From positions 1 to 38,693 of the forward strand of contig CANRDF010000010.1 of assembly GCA_947629255.1 (NCBI GenBank): a stretch of 38,693 bases of DNA, given 5' to 3'. The notes beneath the pieces were generated by a model, which saw only the letters and a list, made by a program, of their open reading frames with translations, did not search any database and was not told where the DNA came from. Positions within the stretch are counted from its first letter, which is position 1; each line of letters starts with the position of its first letter. Below, piece after piece: positions 17,487 to 26,694 of the stretch. The stretch comes from an uncultured Bacilli bacterium (GTDB taxonomy: Bacteria; Bacillota_I; Bacilli_A; RF39; UBA660). Made by a program: the position numbers and the translations under genes.

Positions 17487-20400
17487 TGAATTAGAAAGAT
17501 TTTTAAATAGTATTTCTTATGAGGGAAATAAAGAAGATTTACAAAATATCGAGATAGAAAAAGTCTTATTTCATAAAGATACTCGTTTATATGAAGTCAT
17601 TTTAACGAGTGAAAAAGTAATTCCTTATGAAACCGTAAGTGAACTCTTTTTAGCTTCTCAAAATGGAATCCATGGCAAAGAAAAATGTAAGATAACGATA
17701 AAATATCAAACGATCGATCCAGAAAGTGTCCTAGATTATGTCACTCATATCGCGAAGATTATCAAAGTGCGAAAACCTTCACTCGGAAGTATCTTAGATA
17801 GTATTCCAACCATGGATGAAAATAATATTATTTATGAAGTGTCCAATAAAACAGAACAAGAAGAGATGGAAAATGTTGGAAGTGAAATCGAAAGTGAACT
17901 TCGTTTATATGGGTTAGGAGACTATTTCTGTGATACATTATTTAATGAAGAAATTCAAAAAAGTGTCAAAGAAGAAATTGAAGCATCCAAAAAAGAAACG
18001 AAAATTGTGGAAGAAGTTCCGAAAGTCGAAGGAAGTTTAATTCTTGGCAAAGAGATTGTAGGAAATCCCACTCCAATCCAACAAGTCATGGGGGATGCGA
18101 AAAATGTGATTTTTGAAGCCTATGTTTTTGGTATAGATACGATGGAAAGAGAGACCATTAATATTATTACATTAAAAATTAGTGATAAAACCAATTCCAT
18201 TTTAGCTAAAATATTTAAAAAAGATAAAAAAGAATATCAAAGTGTAGTAAATACCATTAAAGTCGGTTCTTGGTATCGTTTCCAAGGAAATGTGGAATAC
18301 GATAACTTTGCAAAAGACCTAGTTCTTGCCATTCGAAATATGGAAAAAATTGATTCCAAAGATGAATTAGAAACGGATGATGCAGAGACACCACGAGTAG
18401 AACTTCATGCTCATACGATGATGAGTGCAATGGACTCAGTTGTACCTTACGAAGAAAAAGACCCAAGAAATATTGTGAAACATGCGATTAAACTTGGCCA
18501 TAAAGCAGTTGCCGTCACTGATCATAACTGTGTCCAAGCTTATCCTGAACTTTTCCATGCGGTGAATTCTTATAATAAAGGAAAAGAGGGAAGTGACCGT
18601 TTCAAAGTTTTATATGGAGCGGAAATGAATATTGTAAACGACGATATCGATGTCATTTTCCATAATCGTGAATACAATTTATTAGAAGATACCTTTGTTG
18701 TTTTCGATACCGAGACGACAGGTTTCTATGCAGGTTCTGATCAAATGATTGAAATTGGTGCGGTCAAAATCAAAAATGGCGAGATTCTAGATCGTTTTGA
18801 TGAACTGATTGACCCCCATCGTCCACTTCCAAAGAAGATTACCGAGCTTACCTTTATCACAGATGAAATGGTTGCTGGCAAAGATACCGAAGAAAATGTC
18901 ACCCGTCGTTTCTTAGAATGGGCAGGCGATAATCCGATGGTTGCCCATAATGCGAAGTTTGATATTTCTTTTATGACCTCAGCATGTAACCGATATGGAC
19001 TACGCGAATTTGATTATACTGTGTTAGATACCATGAGTCTTGCGAGAATGCTTCATCCAGAATGGCCAAATCACAAGCTACAAACATTAACCAAAAGACT
19101 TGATATTCCATGGGATGAAGAAAAACACCATCGTGCAGACTATGATGCCGAAGGAACCGCGCTTGCTTTCTATAAAATGTGTAAAGTTTTAAATGACCGT
19201 AATATATCGACAACTAATCAAGTGTTAGAAGATATTGATATGGATTCTTTAGTTCGGTTTGCTTATCCTTTTCATGCAACCATGCTTGTACAAAATAAAG
19301 TGGGTCTTAAAAACTTATTTAAAATTGTTTCTATTGCCAACACGAAGTATTTATATAAAAATGAGCAACCTAAAATTCCAAGACGTGAAGTTTTAAATTT
19401 AAGAGAGGGACTCTTAATTGGTTCTGGTTGTATCAATGGGGAAATTTTTGATAAAGCAGGTTCAAAAGAAGATGAAGAACTAGTCAATATGATGAGTTTC
19501 TATGATTACATTGAGGTTCAACCGATCAGTGCATTCACCCATTTAATTGGTCAAGATGCCAAATTCCAAAGTGTCGAAGAAGCAGAAGAATATCTAAGAA
19601 GAATTGTAAGAGTCGCGAAGGAAGCAGGAAAACCTGTGGTAGCCACTGGAGACGTTCATAATCTCACCAAAGACGACAAGATTTACCGAGAGATTATTGT
19701 AAACCAAAAATTCAATGGGAAACTTCATCCATTAAATCGAAGAGGAATGGAAGTTCCAAACATGTATTTTAAAACAACGAAAGAAATGTTAGAAGACTTT
19801 GAATTCTTAGGAAGTGACCTTGCTTATGAGATCGTTGTTACCAATACAAATGCTATTGCAAACAAAATCGAAGAAGTAGAAGTCATTCCTGATACGAAAG
19901 GAATTCCATTCGCCCCAGTCATTGAAAACTCTCAAATGACGGTTACCAATATGGTTTATGATAAAGCCAAAGAGTGGTATGGAGATCCACTTCCATATCA
20001 TATTGAAGAGCGAATTGCTCTCGAGCTTTACGGAGCTCCATTCATTGATGCCGTTAAGAAAAACGCAGGAAGTGACGAAGATGCAGTCATCTATAAAAGA
20101 CTACATGATGTCGTTACAAAAGGACCTGATGCTGTTCAAAAAGAAATTTATGAAAGTTTACGAAAAGAAAATACTGAAGCAAGCGAAGAAGATCTCATGA
20201 AAGAAGCCAAAGGAAAAATGACCGCGATTATTGGAGCTAACTTTGACGTCATTTACTTAATTGCTCAAAAACTGGTAAAACACTCGAATGATGAAGGTTT
20301 CTTAGTAGGAAGCCGAGGTTCTGTGGGAAGTTCTTTTGTGGCTAACCTTATGGGAATTACGGAAGTAAATTCTTTAGCTCCTCACTACCGCTGCCCAAAT

Positions 20401-22011
20401 TGTAAGTCTAGTGAATTTAATGATGAAAATGGAGAACCCTTAGGAAATACCTATAAATGTGGATACGATTTGCCAGATAAAAATTGTAGTAAATGTGGAA
20501 CACCTCTTCATAAAGAAGGACATGATATTCCATTCCAAACTTTCTTAGGTTTTAATGCGGATAAAGTTCCTGATATCGACTTAAACTTCTCCGATTTAAA
20601 CCAAGCAAGTGCTCATGAATATACAAAAGTTTTATTCGGTGTCGATAATGTCTACCGTGCAGGAACCATTGGAACGGTTGCTGAAAAAACAGCTTATGGT
20701 TATGTTAAAGGGTACTGTGAAGATAAAAATATTATTTTAAGAAATATTGAAACCGAACGTCTTGCGATTGGTTGTACAGGTTGTAAAAGAACAACAGGAC
20801 AGCATCCAGGAGGAATCGTTGTTATTCCAGGATACAAAGAAGTCTATGACTTTACACCATTTCAGTATCCGGCAGAAGATCCAACAAGTGCTTGGCGAAC
20901 CACACACTTTGATTATCATGCTATTGACCAATGTGTTTTAAAACTAGATATTTTAGGACATACTGACCCAACACAATTACGTATGATTCAAGATTTAACG
21001 GGAGATGATATTACTCAAGTTCCATTAGATGATAAAGAAACCATGAGTATATTTACAAGTACAAAAGCTTTAGGTGTGACTCCAGATCAAATACTATGTG
21101 AGACAGGAACGCTCGGTGTCCCTGAGTTTGGAACACCATTCACGATTCAACTTGTGAAAGACACCAAACCAAAAACATTTGCCGAACTAGTAAAAATTTC
21201 CGGACTTTCTCATGGAACAGATGTATGGCTTGGAAATGCTCAAGAACTCATTCAAAACAATGTAGTGCCATTTGGTAAAGTGATCGGTTGTCGAGACGAC
21301 ATCATGGTCGAGCTTATGTATGGAGGTCTAGAACCATTTAAAGCATTTAAAATTATGGAATTTGTTCGTAAAGGAAAAGCAACGAAAGACCCAGCTACTT
21401 GGGCAGAGTATAAAGAAATCATGGAAAAAGCAAATATTCCAAAATGGTTTATTGATTCTTGCTATAAAATCAAATACATGTTCCCAAAAGCTCATGCCGC
21501 AGCTTATGTTATGAGTGCCTATCGTGTTGCTTGGTATAAAGTTCATAAACCTCTTGTCTATTATGCAACATATTTTTCTACAAGACTTTATGATTTTGAT
21601 ATCGATTCGATGGTCAAAGGTTATGATGCTATTCGTGCGAAAATTATGGAACTTCAAGGAAAAGGTTATGATATGACCAATAAAGAATCCTCTGTTTTAG
21701 AAACTTTACGAATTGCTTTAGAAGCATCTGCAAGAGGAATCATCTTTAAAAATATTGATATTGAAAAAAGTGATGGCCAAAACTTTATTATGGATGAAAG
21801 TGAAAATGCTTTAATCTTACCATTCCGTTCTTTAGATGGACTAGGGGATGCCGTTGCCACAAAGATTATGGAAGAAAGAAATGAAAAAGCATTTTATAGT
21901 ATTGAAGACTTCCAAAATAGAGGAAAAGTCAATGTAACAACCATTGAAAAGATGCGTGTTATGGGTATTTTTGGAAATATGCCTGAAACAAGTCAATTAA
22001 GTTTATTTTAG
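17479..22011 (+). CDS. polC: DNA polymerase III PolC (Gram-positive type, with proofreading)
   Basis: 1510 residues, a little longer than the ~1440 usual. Order: N-terminal domain, OB-fold near 200-290, PHP domain from VELHAHTMMSAMDSVV near 305, an inserted DnaQ-like 3'-5' exonuclease with VVFDTETTGFYAG near 408 and HNAKFDISF near 490, then the rest of PHP. A zinc-binding module follows (CPNC near 972, CSKCG near 1005). The polymerase palm has VPDIDLNFSD near 1031, and the C-terminus contains FPKAHAAAYVMSAYR. PolC is the main leading-strand replicase of low-GC Gram-positives. GAGGAGAG precedes ATG. It is translationally coupled to dnaE, an uncommon adjacency. Confidence 0.97.
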   Translation: MNDELERFLNSISYEGNKEDLQNIEIEKVLFHKDTRLYEVILTSEKVIPYETVSELFLASQNGIHGKEKCKITIKYQTIDPESVLDYVTHIAKIIKVRKPSLGSILDSIPTMDENNIIYEVSNKTEQEEMENVGSEIESELRLYGLGDYFCDTLFNEEIQKSVKEEIEASKKETKIVEEVPKVEGSLILGKEIVGNPTPIQQVMGDAKNVIFEAYVFGIDTMERETINIITLKISDKTNSILAKIFKKDKKEYQSVVNTIKVGSWYRFQGNVEYDNFAKDLVLAIRNMEKIDSKDELETDDAETPRVELHAHTMMSAMDSVVPYEEKDPRNIVKHAIKLGHKAVAVTDHNCVQAYPELFHAVNSYNKGKEGSDRFKVLYGAEMNIVNDDIDVIFHNREYNLLEDTFVVFDTETTGFYAGSDQMIEIGAVKIKNGEILDRFDELIDPHRPLPKKITELTFITDEMVAGKDTEENVTRRFLEWAGDNPMVAHNAKFDISFMTSACNRYGLREFDYTVLDTMSLARMLHPEWPNHKLQTLTKRLDIPWDEEKHHRADYDAEGTALAFYKMCKVLNDRNISTTNQVLEDIDMDSLVRFAYPFHATMLVQNKVGLKNLFKIVSIANTKYLYKNEQPKIPRREVLNLREGLLIGSGCINGEIFDKAGSKEDEELVNMMSFYDYIEVQPISAFTHLIGQDAKFQSVEEAEEYLRRIVRVAKEAGKPVVATGDVHNLTKDDKIYREIIVNQKFNGKLHPLNRRGMEVPNMYFKTTKEMLEDFEFLGSDLAYEIVVTNTNAIANKIEEVEVIPDTKGIPFAPVIENSQMTVTNMVYDKAKEWYGDPLPYHIEERIALELYGAPFIDAVKKNAGSDEDAVIYKRLHDVVTKGPDAVQKEIYESLRKENTEASEEDLMKEAKGKMTAIIGANFDVIYLIAQKLVKHSNDEGFLVGSRGSVGSSFVANLMGITEVNSLAPHYRCPNCKSSEFNDENGEPLGNTYKCGYDLPDKNCSKCGTPLHKEGHDIPFQTFLGFNADKVPDIDLNFSDLNQASAHEYTKVLFGVDNVYRAGTIGTVAEKTAYGYVKGYCEDKNIILRNIETERLAIGCTGCKRTTGQHPGGIVVIPGYKEVYDFTPFQYPAEDPTSAWRTTHFDYHAIDQCVLKLDILGHTDPTQLRMIQDLTGDDITQVPLDDKETMSIFTSTKALGVTPDQILCETGTLGVPEFGTPFTIQLVKDTKPKTFAELVKISGLSHGTDVWLGNAQELIQNNVVPFGKVIGCRDDIMVELMYGGLEPFKAFKIMEFVRKGKATKDPATWAEYKEIMEKANIPKWFIDSCYKIKYMFPKAHAAAYVMSAYRVAWYKVHKPLVYYATYFSTRLYDFDIDSMVKGYDAIRAKIMELQGKGYDMTNKESSVLETLRIALEASARGIIFKNIDIEKSDGQNFIMDESENALILPFRSLDGLGDAVATKIMEERNEKAFYSIEDFQNRGKVNVTTIEKMRVMGIFGNMPETSQLSLF

Positions 22012-22037
22012 TGATGAAATTTTAGCAATTAAAATAC

Positions 22038-22067
22038 TTGAAAAAATTACAATTTTGTGGTTATAAT
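22038..22067 (+). promoter_or_regulatory. Promoter of structured RNA 1
   Basis: TTGAAA, an 18-base spacer and TATAAT, downstream of polC and not within a gene. Confidence 0.65.
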
Positions 22068-22073
22068 AAGTTG

Positions 22074-22278
22074 TCAAGAAAAATCTTGGCATAAAACGAC
22101 AATAATTTCATAGCACATGTGTTATTGTTGATGTGGAGTAATAGAGGGTGTAAAAATTCTTCTTACACTACGCTCGGTGACGAGTTGGAGTAAGCGAAAG
22201 CTGAAAGGATACATGTAGGGACTGGGAGACCTACCTTTACTCTAGACCTATATTCTTCGAGAGTATAGGTCTTTCTTT
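22074..22278 (+). ncRNA. Structured RNA (leader or antitoxin-like) before a small gene
   Basis: About 205 bases between a promoter and a strong terminator, with no coding frame. Helices visible: TTGTC/GACAA enclosing CAAGA/TCTTG near 22072-22105; ACAATAA/TTATTGT near 22100-22130; GTGTAA/TTACAC near 22157-22178; CTCG-GTGA-CGAG and AGC-GAAA-GCT, two GNRA-capped hairpins near 22182-22202; and GTAGG/CCTAC near 22216-22235. GAGTAA pairs with TTACTC around the last three. I could not match it to a riboswitch, T-box, SRP, 6S, tmRNA or RNase P consensus. It ends just before the ribosome binding site of the next gene, so it may be an attenuator or a separate RNA. Confidence 0.65.
22244..22278 (+). terminator. 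Strong intrinsic terminator ahead of the small gene
   Basis: AGACCTATA pairs with TATAGGTCT and the stem continues with TTCT/AGAG around a 3-base loop, 13 pairs in all, then TTCTTTAATT. It ends 7 bases before the Shine-Dalgarno site of the next gene, so most transcripts from the promoter at 22038 should stop before that gene. Confidence 0.8.
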
Positions 22279-22297
22279 AATTATGGAGATGGTAATC

Positions 22298-22684
22298 ATG
22301 AGGAAAAAAACTTCAGTAGTAAAAGTAGGCAAATTAACAGAAAATTTTTGTAAAAAGTATGGAATAACTGACGGTGTGGGGTTTGATATTGTCCAATCTA
22401 TAGGGCTTGTATATCATGTTCAAAAACATACGAGCAATTTTCTTAACCTAAATAATTATACTGATGCATTAAGTAACATTTCAAAAGTTATTGCTTCCCC
22501 AATTTTCGTTTATTTTGATAGTGCTAGAAATTCTATAAGATTTTATAAAAAGCTACAGCAGTATGTTTGCGTAGTGGTAAATATAGATAAAACGGTTGCT
22601 CATGTTGCAACAGTATATCCAATTAATAAAAAGAAAATAGATAGATTAAAGAAAAAAGTAAAAAATAGTACAATAGTATCTTGA
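22298..22684 (+). CDS. Small protein, possible phage-type barnase/RelE-like nuclease
   Basis: 128 residues from ATG 22298, selected because GGAGATGG (22285-22292) lies just upstream; ATG 22283 overlaps that site. The N-terminus is basic (MRKKTSVVKVGKLTENF). The central part has VYHVQKHTSNFLNLN and PIFVYFDSARNSIRFYKKL, followed by YVCVVVNI and HVATVYPINKKKID. A His-containing helix, a P-x-x-V-x-x-D strand, a basic strand and a final T-x-Y-P strand resemble the PBECR/EndoU/colicin-type and RelE-like RNase folds of phage and toxin proteins. I rate this fold call as weak. It stands alone, behind a structured RNA and terminator and before a second RNA, an arrangement reminiscent of type III toxin-antitoxin loci. 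Confidence 0.65.
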   Translation: MRKKTSVVKVGKLTENFCKKYGITDGVGFDIVQSIGLVYHVQKHTSNFLNLNNYTDALSNISKVIASPIFVYFDSARNSIRFYKKLQQYVCVVVNIDKTVAHVATVYPINKKKIDRLKKKVKNSTIVS

Positions 22685-22756
22685 TACAAACTTTCTAGAA
22701 GATTATTTCATTAAGATTTGAAAAAAAATTTACGTGAAAAAAATTTATTTTAGTAC

Positions 22757-22785
22757 TTGACATTTACTGTAGCTTATTGTATTAT
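22757..22785 (+). promoter_or_regulatory. Strong promoter of structured RNA 2
   Basis: A consensus TTGACA, a 17-base spacer and TATTAT, with no start codon or ribosome binding site following. Confidence 0.75.
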
Positions 22786-22791
22786 ATATTT

Positions 22792-22943
22792 GAAACAAGA
22801 AAAGTTATAATTTTCTTGGATTGTAGATATACTATGAATGTAGATAATCTACACTTGGTCTAAGCATCTTTGGACAATGTATGGACCAAACCCGTGTTAG
22901 CGCCAAGCGCTGCTTAAAAAAACAACCTTACGGTTGCTTTTTT
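22792..22943 (+). ncRNA. Small structured RNA of unknown family
   Basis: About 150 bases from the promoter to a terminator. Visible helices: CAAGAAAA/TTTTCTTG near 22796-22818, TGTAGA/TCTACA near 22839-22854, TTGGTC/GACCAA near 22855-22889 with CAT/ATG inside, AGCGC-CAA-GCGCT near 22899-22911, then the terminator. No open frame of note. Not recognised as 6S, SRP, tracrRNA or tmRNA. A stand-alone small RNA is the simplest reading. Confidence 0.65.
22915..22943. terminator. Bidirectional terminator
   Basis: CAACC-TTAC-GGTTG is flanked by eight A on the left and six T on the right, so it can end RNA 2 on the plus strand and the DUF3800 gene on the minus strand. Confidence 0.8.
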
Positions 22944-22953
22944 AATGCTTTAA

Positions 22954-23622
22954 TTAAAATCTTTTCACATCCAATTCTTTTAAAGTCTTTCTTATTTCTT
23001 CAAAACTAAAAAAATATTTTTCTCCATGAGTAAATTCTATTTTATTTTTATATTTAAAATCATATTTATCGATATAAGTTAACATATCTGAAATTTGAAA
23101 TAATCTTTTTTCTTCATGATTAAAGTTTACGCAATGTTTAAAATTTTCTAACTGAAGAAATGCATTTTCTAAGATCGTACATAAAGTTCCTTGTCCATTA
23201 TCATAATACATAACGATTTTATCAAATTTTTTAAAATAATCTTCATGTTTAGAAATCATATTATAAATTTTTTGAATTAACTGTTTCTTTAATATTCTTC
23301 GATCATCTGCATACTTTTTATCAATGAAAAGAGAAGTATATTGAATAGGCACTCTTTTAGCAAATTGATAAAATGCATTAAAAATACTTTTTCTCTTTTT
23401 AATATCAAACTCTTTATAATCTCCACGTTTCATAATGAGATCCGCCATATGAATCATACCGGAATAGCCAATTCTTTTAAGTCTTTCATTTAATTTATTT
23501 AATTCTAATTCAATATCATTTTCTTGTTCATGAAAAGTAAACGATACACCATACAATCTAGAAGCCTTTTTCCCATAACCAAAATCACCAGTTTCATCTA
23601 CAAAAATATTTAGTCTTTTCAT
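22954..23622 (-). CDS. DUF3800 domain protein
   Basis: 222 residues from ATG 23622, chosen for GGAGTG 8 bases upstream. The N-terminus LNIFVDETGDFGYG is the DUF3800 signature (x-x-D-E-T/S-G). Further family features are KIVMYYDNGQG and the C-terminal Gln/Ile-x-D block LFQISDMLTYI. The acidic residues suggest an RNase H-like fold; members occur near phage and defence genes, but their activity is not established. It is a single gene with its own promoter (23647-23676) and a shared terminator. No signal peptide. Its neighbours are the two unexplained RNAs and the small possible nuclease, so this stretch may be an accessory insertion between polC and rarA. Confidence 0.85.
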   Translation of the reverse strand: MKRLNIFVDETGDFGYGKKASRLYGVSFTFHEQENDIELELNKLNERLKRIGYSGMIHMADLIMKRGDYKEFDIKKRKSIFNAFYQFAKRVPIQYTSLFIDKKYADDRRILKKQLIQKIYNMISKHEDYFKKFDKIVMYYDNGQGTLCTILENAFLQLENFKHCVNFNHEEKRLFQISDMLTYIDKYDFKYKNKIEFTHGEKYFFSFEEIRKTLKELDVKRF

Positions 23623-23646
23623 TTTAATCACTCCATCCTTAAAATA

Positions 23647-23676
23647 ATTATAAACCAACAAATGTGTGGTTGTAAA
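23647..23676 (-). promoter_or_regulatory. Promoter for the DUF3800 gene
   Basis: On the minus strand TTTACA, an 18-base spacer and TATAAT. Confidence 0.65.
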
Positions 23677-23710
23677 GCATTTTTTAAAATCTATCCTAAA
23701 TCATAATACA

Positions 23711-23740
23711 TTTACAAAGAAAAACATCTTGTAGTATAAT
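23711..23740 (+). promoter_or_regulatory. Promoter for rarA
   Basis: TTTACA, an 18-base spacer and TATAAT, 25 bases before the rarA start codon. Confidence 0.65.
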
Positions 23741-23765
23741 ATTCTTACAAAGATGGTGATAAAAC

Positions 23766-25088
23766 ATGGATTTATTTGAACAAAATGAAACTTTTGAATT
23801 TGTTCCTTTAGCCGAGAAAATGCGTCCTAAAACATTAGATGATTTTTTTGGCCAAGAACACATTGTCGGGGAGGGATCACCAATTCGAGAAATGATTCAA
23901 AATGATGCAATTACATCAATGATTTTTTGGGGACCTCCTGGTGTTGGAAAAACAACACTTGCAAAGATTATTGCAAAACAAACAAACTCAGCCTTTTATG
24001 AACTTTCAGCAGTCACAAGTGGAGTAAAAGAAATTAAAGAACTTATTGATATGGCAAAATTTAATAAAGGAAATGGCAAAAAAACAATTGTATTTGTCGA
24101 TGAAATTCATCGTTTTAATAAAGCTCAGCAAGATGCCTTTTTACCTTTTGTCGAAAATGGAACCATTATTTTAATTGGAGCAACGACTGAAAATCCATCT
24201 TTCGAGGTCAACTCAGCACTTTTATCACGTGCAAAAGTTTATGTTTTAAATTCTTTAACTGAAGAAGAATTAGTTGGTATATTAAAAAGAGCGATGAATT
24301 TGCCAGAATTTAAAAATGTGGAGATGGAAGAATCTTGTTACTCTATTATTGCAAGATTTTCTAGTGGGGATGCAAGAGGGGCTTTAAACACATTAGAAAA
24401 TGTCATAAATATTACCCCAATGAAAAAAAATAAAAAAATGATTACCAAAACAGGTTTAGAAAAATCATTGCAAAGTAAAGTATTTCTTTATGATAAAAAA
24501 GGGGAAGAGCATTACAACTTAATCTCGGCGTTACACAAATCAATGCGTAATAGTGATCCTGATGCGGCCATTTATTATTTAGCAAGAATGTTAGAAGCAG
24601 GGGAAGACCCTTTATATGTTGCAAGAAGACTCATTCGTTTTGCTTCAGAAGATATCGGTCTTGCAAATCCGAGTGCTTTAACTCAAACTACAAGTGCATA
24701 TGAAGCCTGTCATAATATTGGGATGCCTGAATGTAATGTGATTCTTGCTCAAGCTGTTGTTTATTTAAGTGTTTCGCCAAAATCCAATGCGTTATATATG
24801 GCTTATAATAAAGCGAAGAAAGATGCTCAAGATACGATGAACGAAAGTGTACCATATCACCTAAGAAATGCAGTCACAAAATTAGATAGTGAACTAGGAT
24901 TTGGACATGGGTATGTTTATGCCCATGACACCAAAGAAAAAGTATCTTCTATGGTATGTTTACCAGAATCGATTAAAGATCATAAATATTATTTTCCAAC
25001 CGACAGTGGTTCCGAGAAAAACGTAAAAGCGGTCATGAATCGCATAGAAGAATTTAAGAAAAGAGGTCGTCATGAAGAAAATCGTTAG
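23766..25088 (+). CDS. rarA: Replication-associated recombination protein RarA (MgsA)
   Basis: 440 residues, normal length. The N-terminal [19 protein letters not shown] is the family opening. AAA+ core: Walker [10 protein letters not shown] near residue 55, Walker [14 protein letters not shown] near 111, sensor 1 [11 protein letters not shown] and an arginine-finger region LLSRAKVY. The C-terminal MgsA domain includes [19 protein letters not shown] and [10 protein letters not shown]. The tetrameric ATPase acts at stalled forks and with SSB. The site AAGATGGTG is upstream. Its 3' end overlaps dacA by 17 bases. Confidence 0.96.
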   Translation: MDLFEQNETFEFVPLAEKMRPKTLDDFFGQEHIVGEGSPIREMIQNDAITSMIFWGPPGVGKTTLAKIIAKQTNSAFYELSAVTSGVKEIKELIDMAKFNKGNGKKTIVFVDEIHRFNKAQQDAFLPFVENGTIILIGATTENPSFEVNSALLSRAKVYVLNSLTEEELVGILKRAMNLPEFKNVEMEESCYSIIARFSSGDARGALNTLENVINITPMKKNKKMITKTGLEKSLQSKVFLYDKKGEEHYNLISALHKSMRNSDPDAAIYYLARMLEAGEDPLYVARRLIRFASEDIGLANPSALTQTTSAYEACHNIGMPECNVILAQAVVYLSVSPKSNALYMAYNKAKKDAQDTMNESVPYHLRNAVTKLDSELGFGHGYVYAHDTKEKVSSMVCLPESIKDHKYYFPTDSGSEKNVKAVMNRIEEFKKRGRHEENR

Positions 25089-26271
25089 TTTTTTCCTTTG
25101 TTTCTTTTTAGTTACCAGTGTTTCCGCATTAGAGCTTCCCATTGAATCCCAAAATGCGATTCTCTATAACTTAGATAACCATACAATTCTATATGAAAAA
25201 GAAAGTGAAGAACAAATTTCTATCGCGTCGCTTACTAAAATTATGACGGCCGTGATTACATTAGAAAATGTAAGTAATTTAGATGAAACTGTCACACTTA
25301 CTTGGGAAGATTATCGAGGGTTATACGAAGTTGGTGCTTCAACAGCGGGTTTTTCTTATGGAGAGACTGTAACCATTCGCGATTTACTCTATGGTTTATT
25401 ACTTCCTTCTGGAGCCGAGGCTGCCCAAGCATTAACGAGAGTGGTGGGTGGTCATGATGAATTTATTCGACTTATGAATGAGAAAGCAGAGGAACTAGGA
25501 CTTTCCCAAACTCATTTTGTAAATGAAACAGGGTTAGATGCGGAAGGACATCATTCTTCAGTCAAAGATGTGGCAACTTTATTTCAGTATGCACTTACCA
25601 TTCCTACATTTAAAGAAATCATTGAAGCAAAGTCTTATACGACAACGACAGGAAGAACTTTTTATAGTACAACCGAAAGAGCCAAATTAAGATATGGACT
25701 TGATATGGATTATTTGATCGGTGGTAAAACAGGAACGACAAATGAAGCCGGTCTTTGTTTAGCCTCTATTGCTAAAGCAGATGATGTGAATTACATGCTT
25801 GTGACTTGTCGAGCTCCAAATGATTGGTCTACACCAAGACACGTGATGGATGCAAAGACAATTTATGATTATTTTACTACTCATTATGCAAATCAAAGTA
25901 TTATAGAAGAAGGAGAAAAAATATATGAAATTCCAACGAAATATGCCGAAGAAAAATCCATTCCAGTGTATGCCCAAGAAACAATTACCAAGTATTTAGA
26001 AAACGATTATTCTTTAGAATCTTTAACTGTCACTTATGATACCAAAGAAGAAGTAACACCACTTACCAAACCCAATACTCTTATTGGAACAATTCATATT
26101 TCCTTTTTAGGAGAAGAAATATCTTCCTTTGATGTTTACCTACAAAATAAAGTTTCTTTACAAAAAAAGTACATTACCCTTGGGTCTATTATTATCCTCC
26201 TTGTTATCATTCTTATTATTTTATTACTCATAAGAAGGAAAAGAAAAAAGAGAAGGAGAAGAAACACATGA
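25072..26271 (+). CDS. D-alanyl-D-alanine carboxypeptidase (penicillin-binding protein)
   Basis: 399 residues, exported. Signal peptide [19 protein letters not shown]. The penicillin-binding fold has the SxxK motif SLTK near residue 52 and the KTG motif KTGTT near 218. The middle motif, usually SxN, reads SGAEAA near 112, so the Asn is replaced by Ala. The C-terminus has a second domain and then a membrane anchor (IIILLVIILIILLL) with a basic cytoplasmic tail, an orientation typical of DacF/DacA-like enzymes that trim peptidoglycan stem peptides on the outer face. It starts inside rarA with AGAGGTCGTC before ATG. Its stop overlaps the next gene as ATGA. Confidence 0.9.
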   Translation: MKKIVSFFLCFFLVTSVSALELPIESQNAILYNLDNHTILYEKESEEQISIASLTKIMTAVITLENVSNLDETVTLTWEDYRGLYEVGASTAGFSYGETVTIRDLLYGLLLPSGAEAAQALTRVVGGHDEFIRLMNEKAEELGLSQTHFVNETGLDAEGHHSSVKDVATLFQYALTIPTFKEIIEAKSYTTTTGRTFYSTTERAKLRYGLDMDYLIGGKTGTTNEAGLCLASIAKADDVNYMLVTCRAPNDWSTPRHVMDAKTIYDYFTTHYANQSIIEEGEKIYEIPTKYAEEKSIPVYAQETITKYLENDYSLESLTVTYDTKEEVTPLTKPNTLIGTIHISFLGEEISSFDVYLQNKVSLQKKYITLGSIIILLVIILIILLLIRRKRKKRRRRNT

Positions 26272-26660
26272 ATTTTGAAGAATACTATATAAGTGGAAAA
26301 GACGGCACAAGTAACTGTGTAGTACGAAGTTTGTGCAAAGTGTTAGGAAAAAGTTATGATGAAGTGTACGAAGATTTACTTCGTTTATCTCAAGAACTTC
26401 ATGCTTCTTTCAATGATGTTGTTGTATTTGAAACCTATATGGAACATAATCACATTTTAAAAGAAAAAGAGATACAGGATGTTTTAGTAAAGGATTTGGC
26501 ACTTGAAAAGGGAAGTTACATCATCTTTTGCTCTGATAAAAAAGATTTTTATCATATGATTCCTTTGATTCAAAATACCATTTATGATAAAAATGAAGAA
26601 TGCTTGAATTTATCGGTGTTATCTATTTATAAATATCACTTGTCATCAAATAAATTTTAA
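26268..26660 (+). CDS. Hypothetical small protein, papain-like fold possible
   Basis: 130 residues, overlapping dacA as ATGA. The N-terminal block TSNCVVRSLCKVLGKSYDEVY resembles the DCVVRAxxxxxxxxYxxVY opening of a group of phage and bacterial cysteine-peptidase-like proteins. KGSYIIFCSDKKDFYHMIPL may hold the matching His. Assignment to the papain-like fold is weak and no activity is claimed. No signal peptide or membrane segment. Probably co-transcribed with dacA. Confidence 0.65.
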   Translation: MNFEEYYISGKDGTSNCVVRSLCKVLGKSYDEVYEDLLRLSQELHASFNDVVVFETYMEHNHILKEKEIQDVLVKDLALEKGSYIIFCSDKKDFYHMIPLIQNTIYDKNEECLNLSVLSIYKYHLSSNKF

Positions 26661-26694
26661 GATAAAATAAAGGAAAGAAAGAGAGATGTAAAGG

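Noticed and set aside
21328-21657. Minus-strand frame of 109 codons opposite the polC 3' region
   Set aside because: Composition is that of the antisense of a conserved polymerase segment; no start signals.
22074-22278. RNA 1 as a known riboswitch, T-box, SRP, 6S or RNase P RNA
   Set aside because: None of the conserved core sequences of those families could be placed on it by eye.
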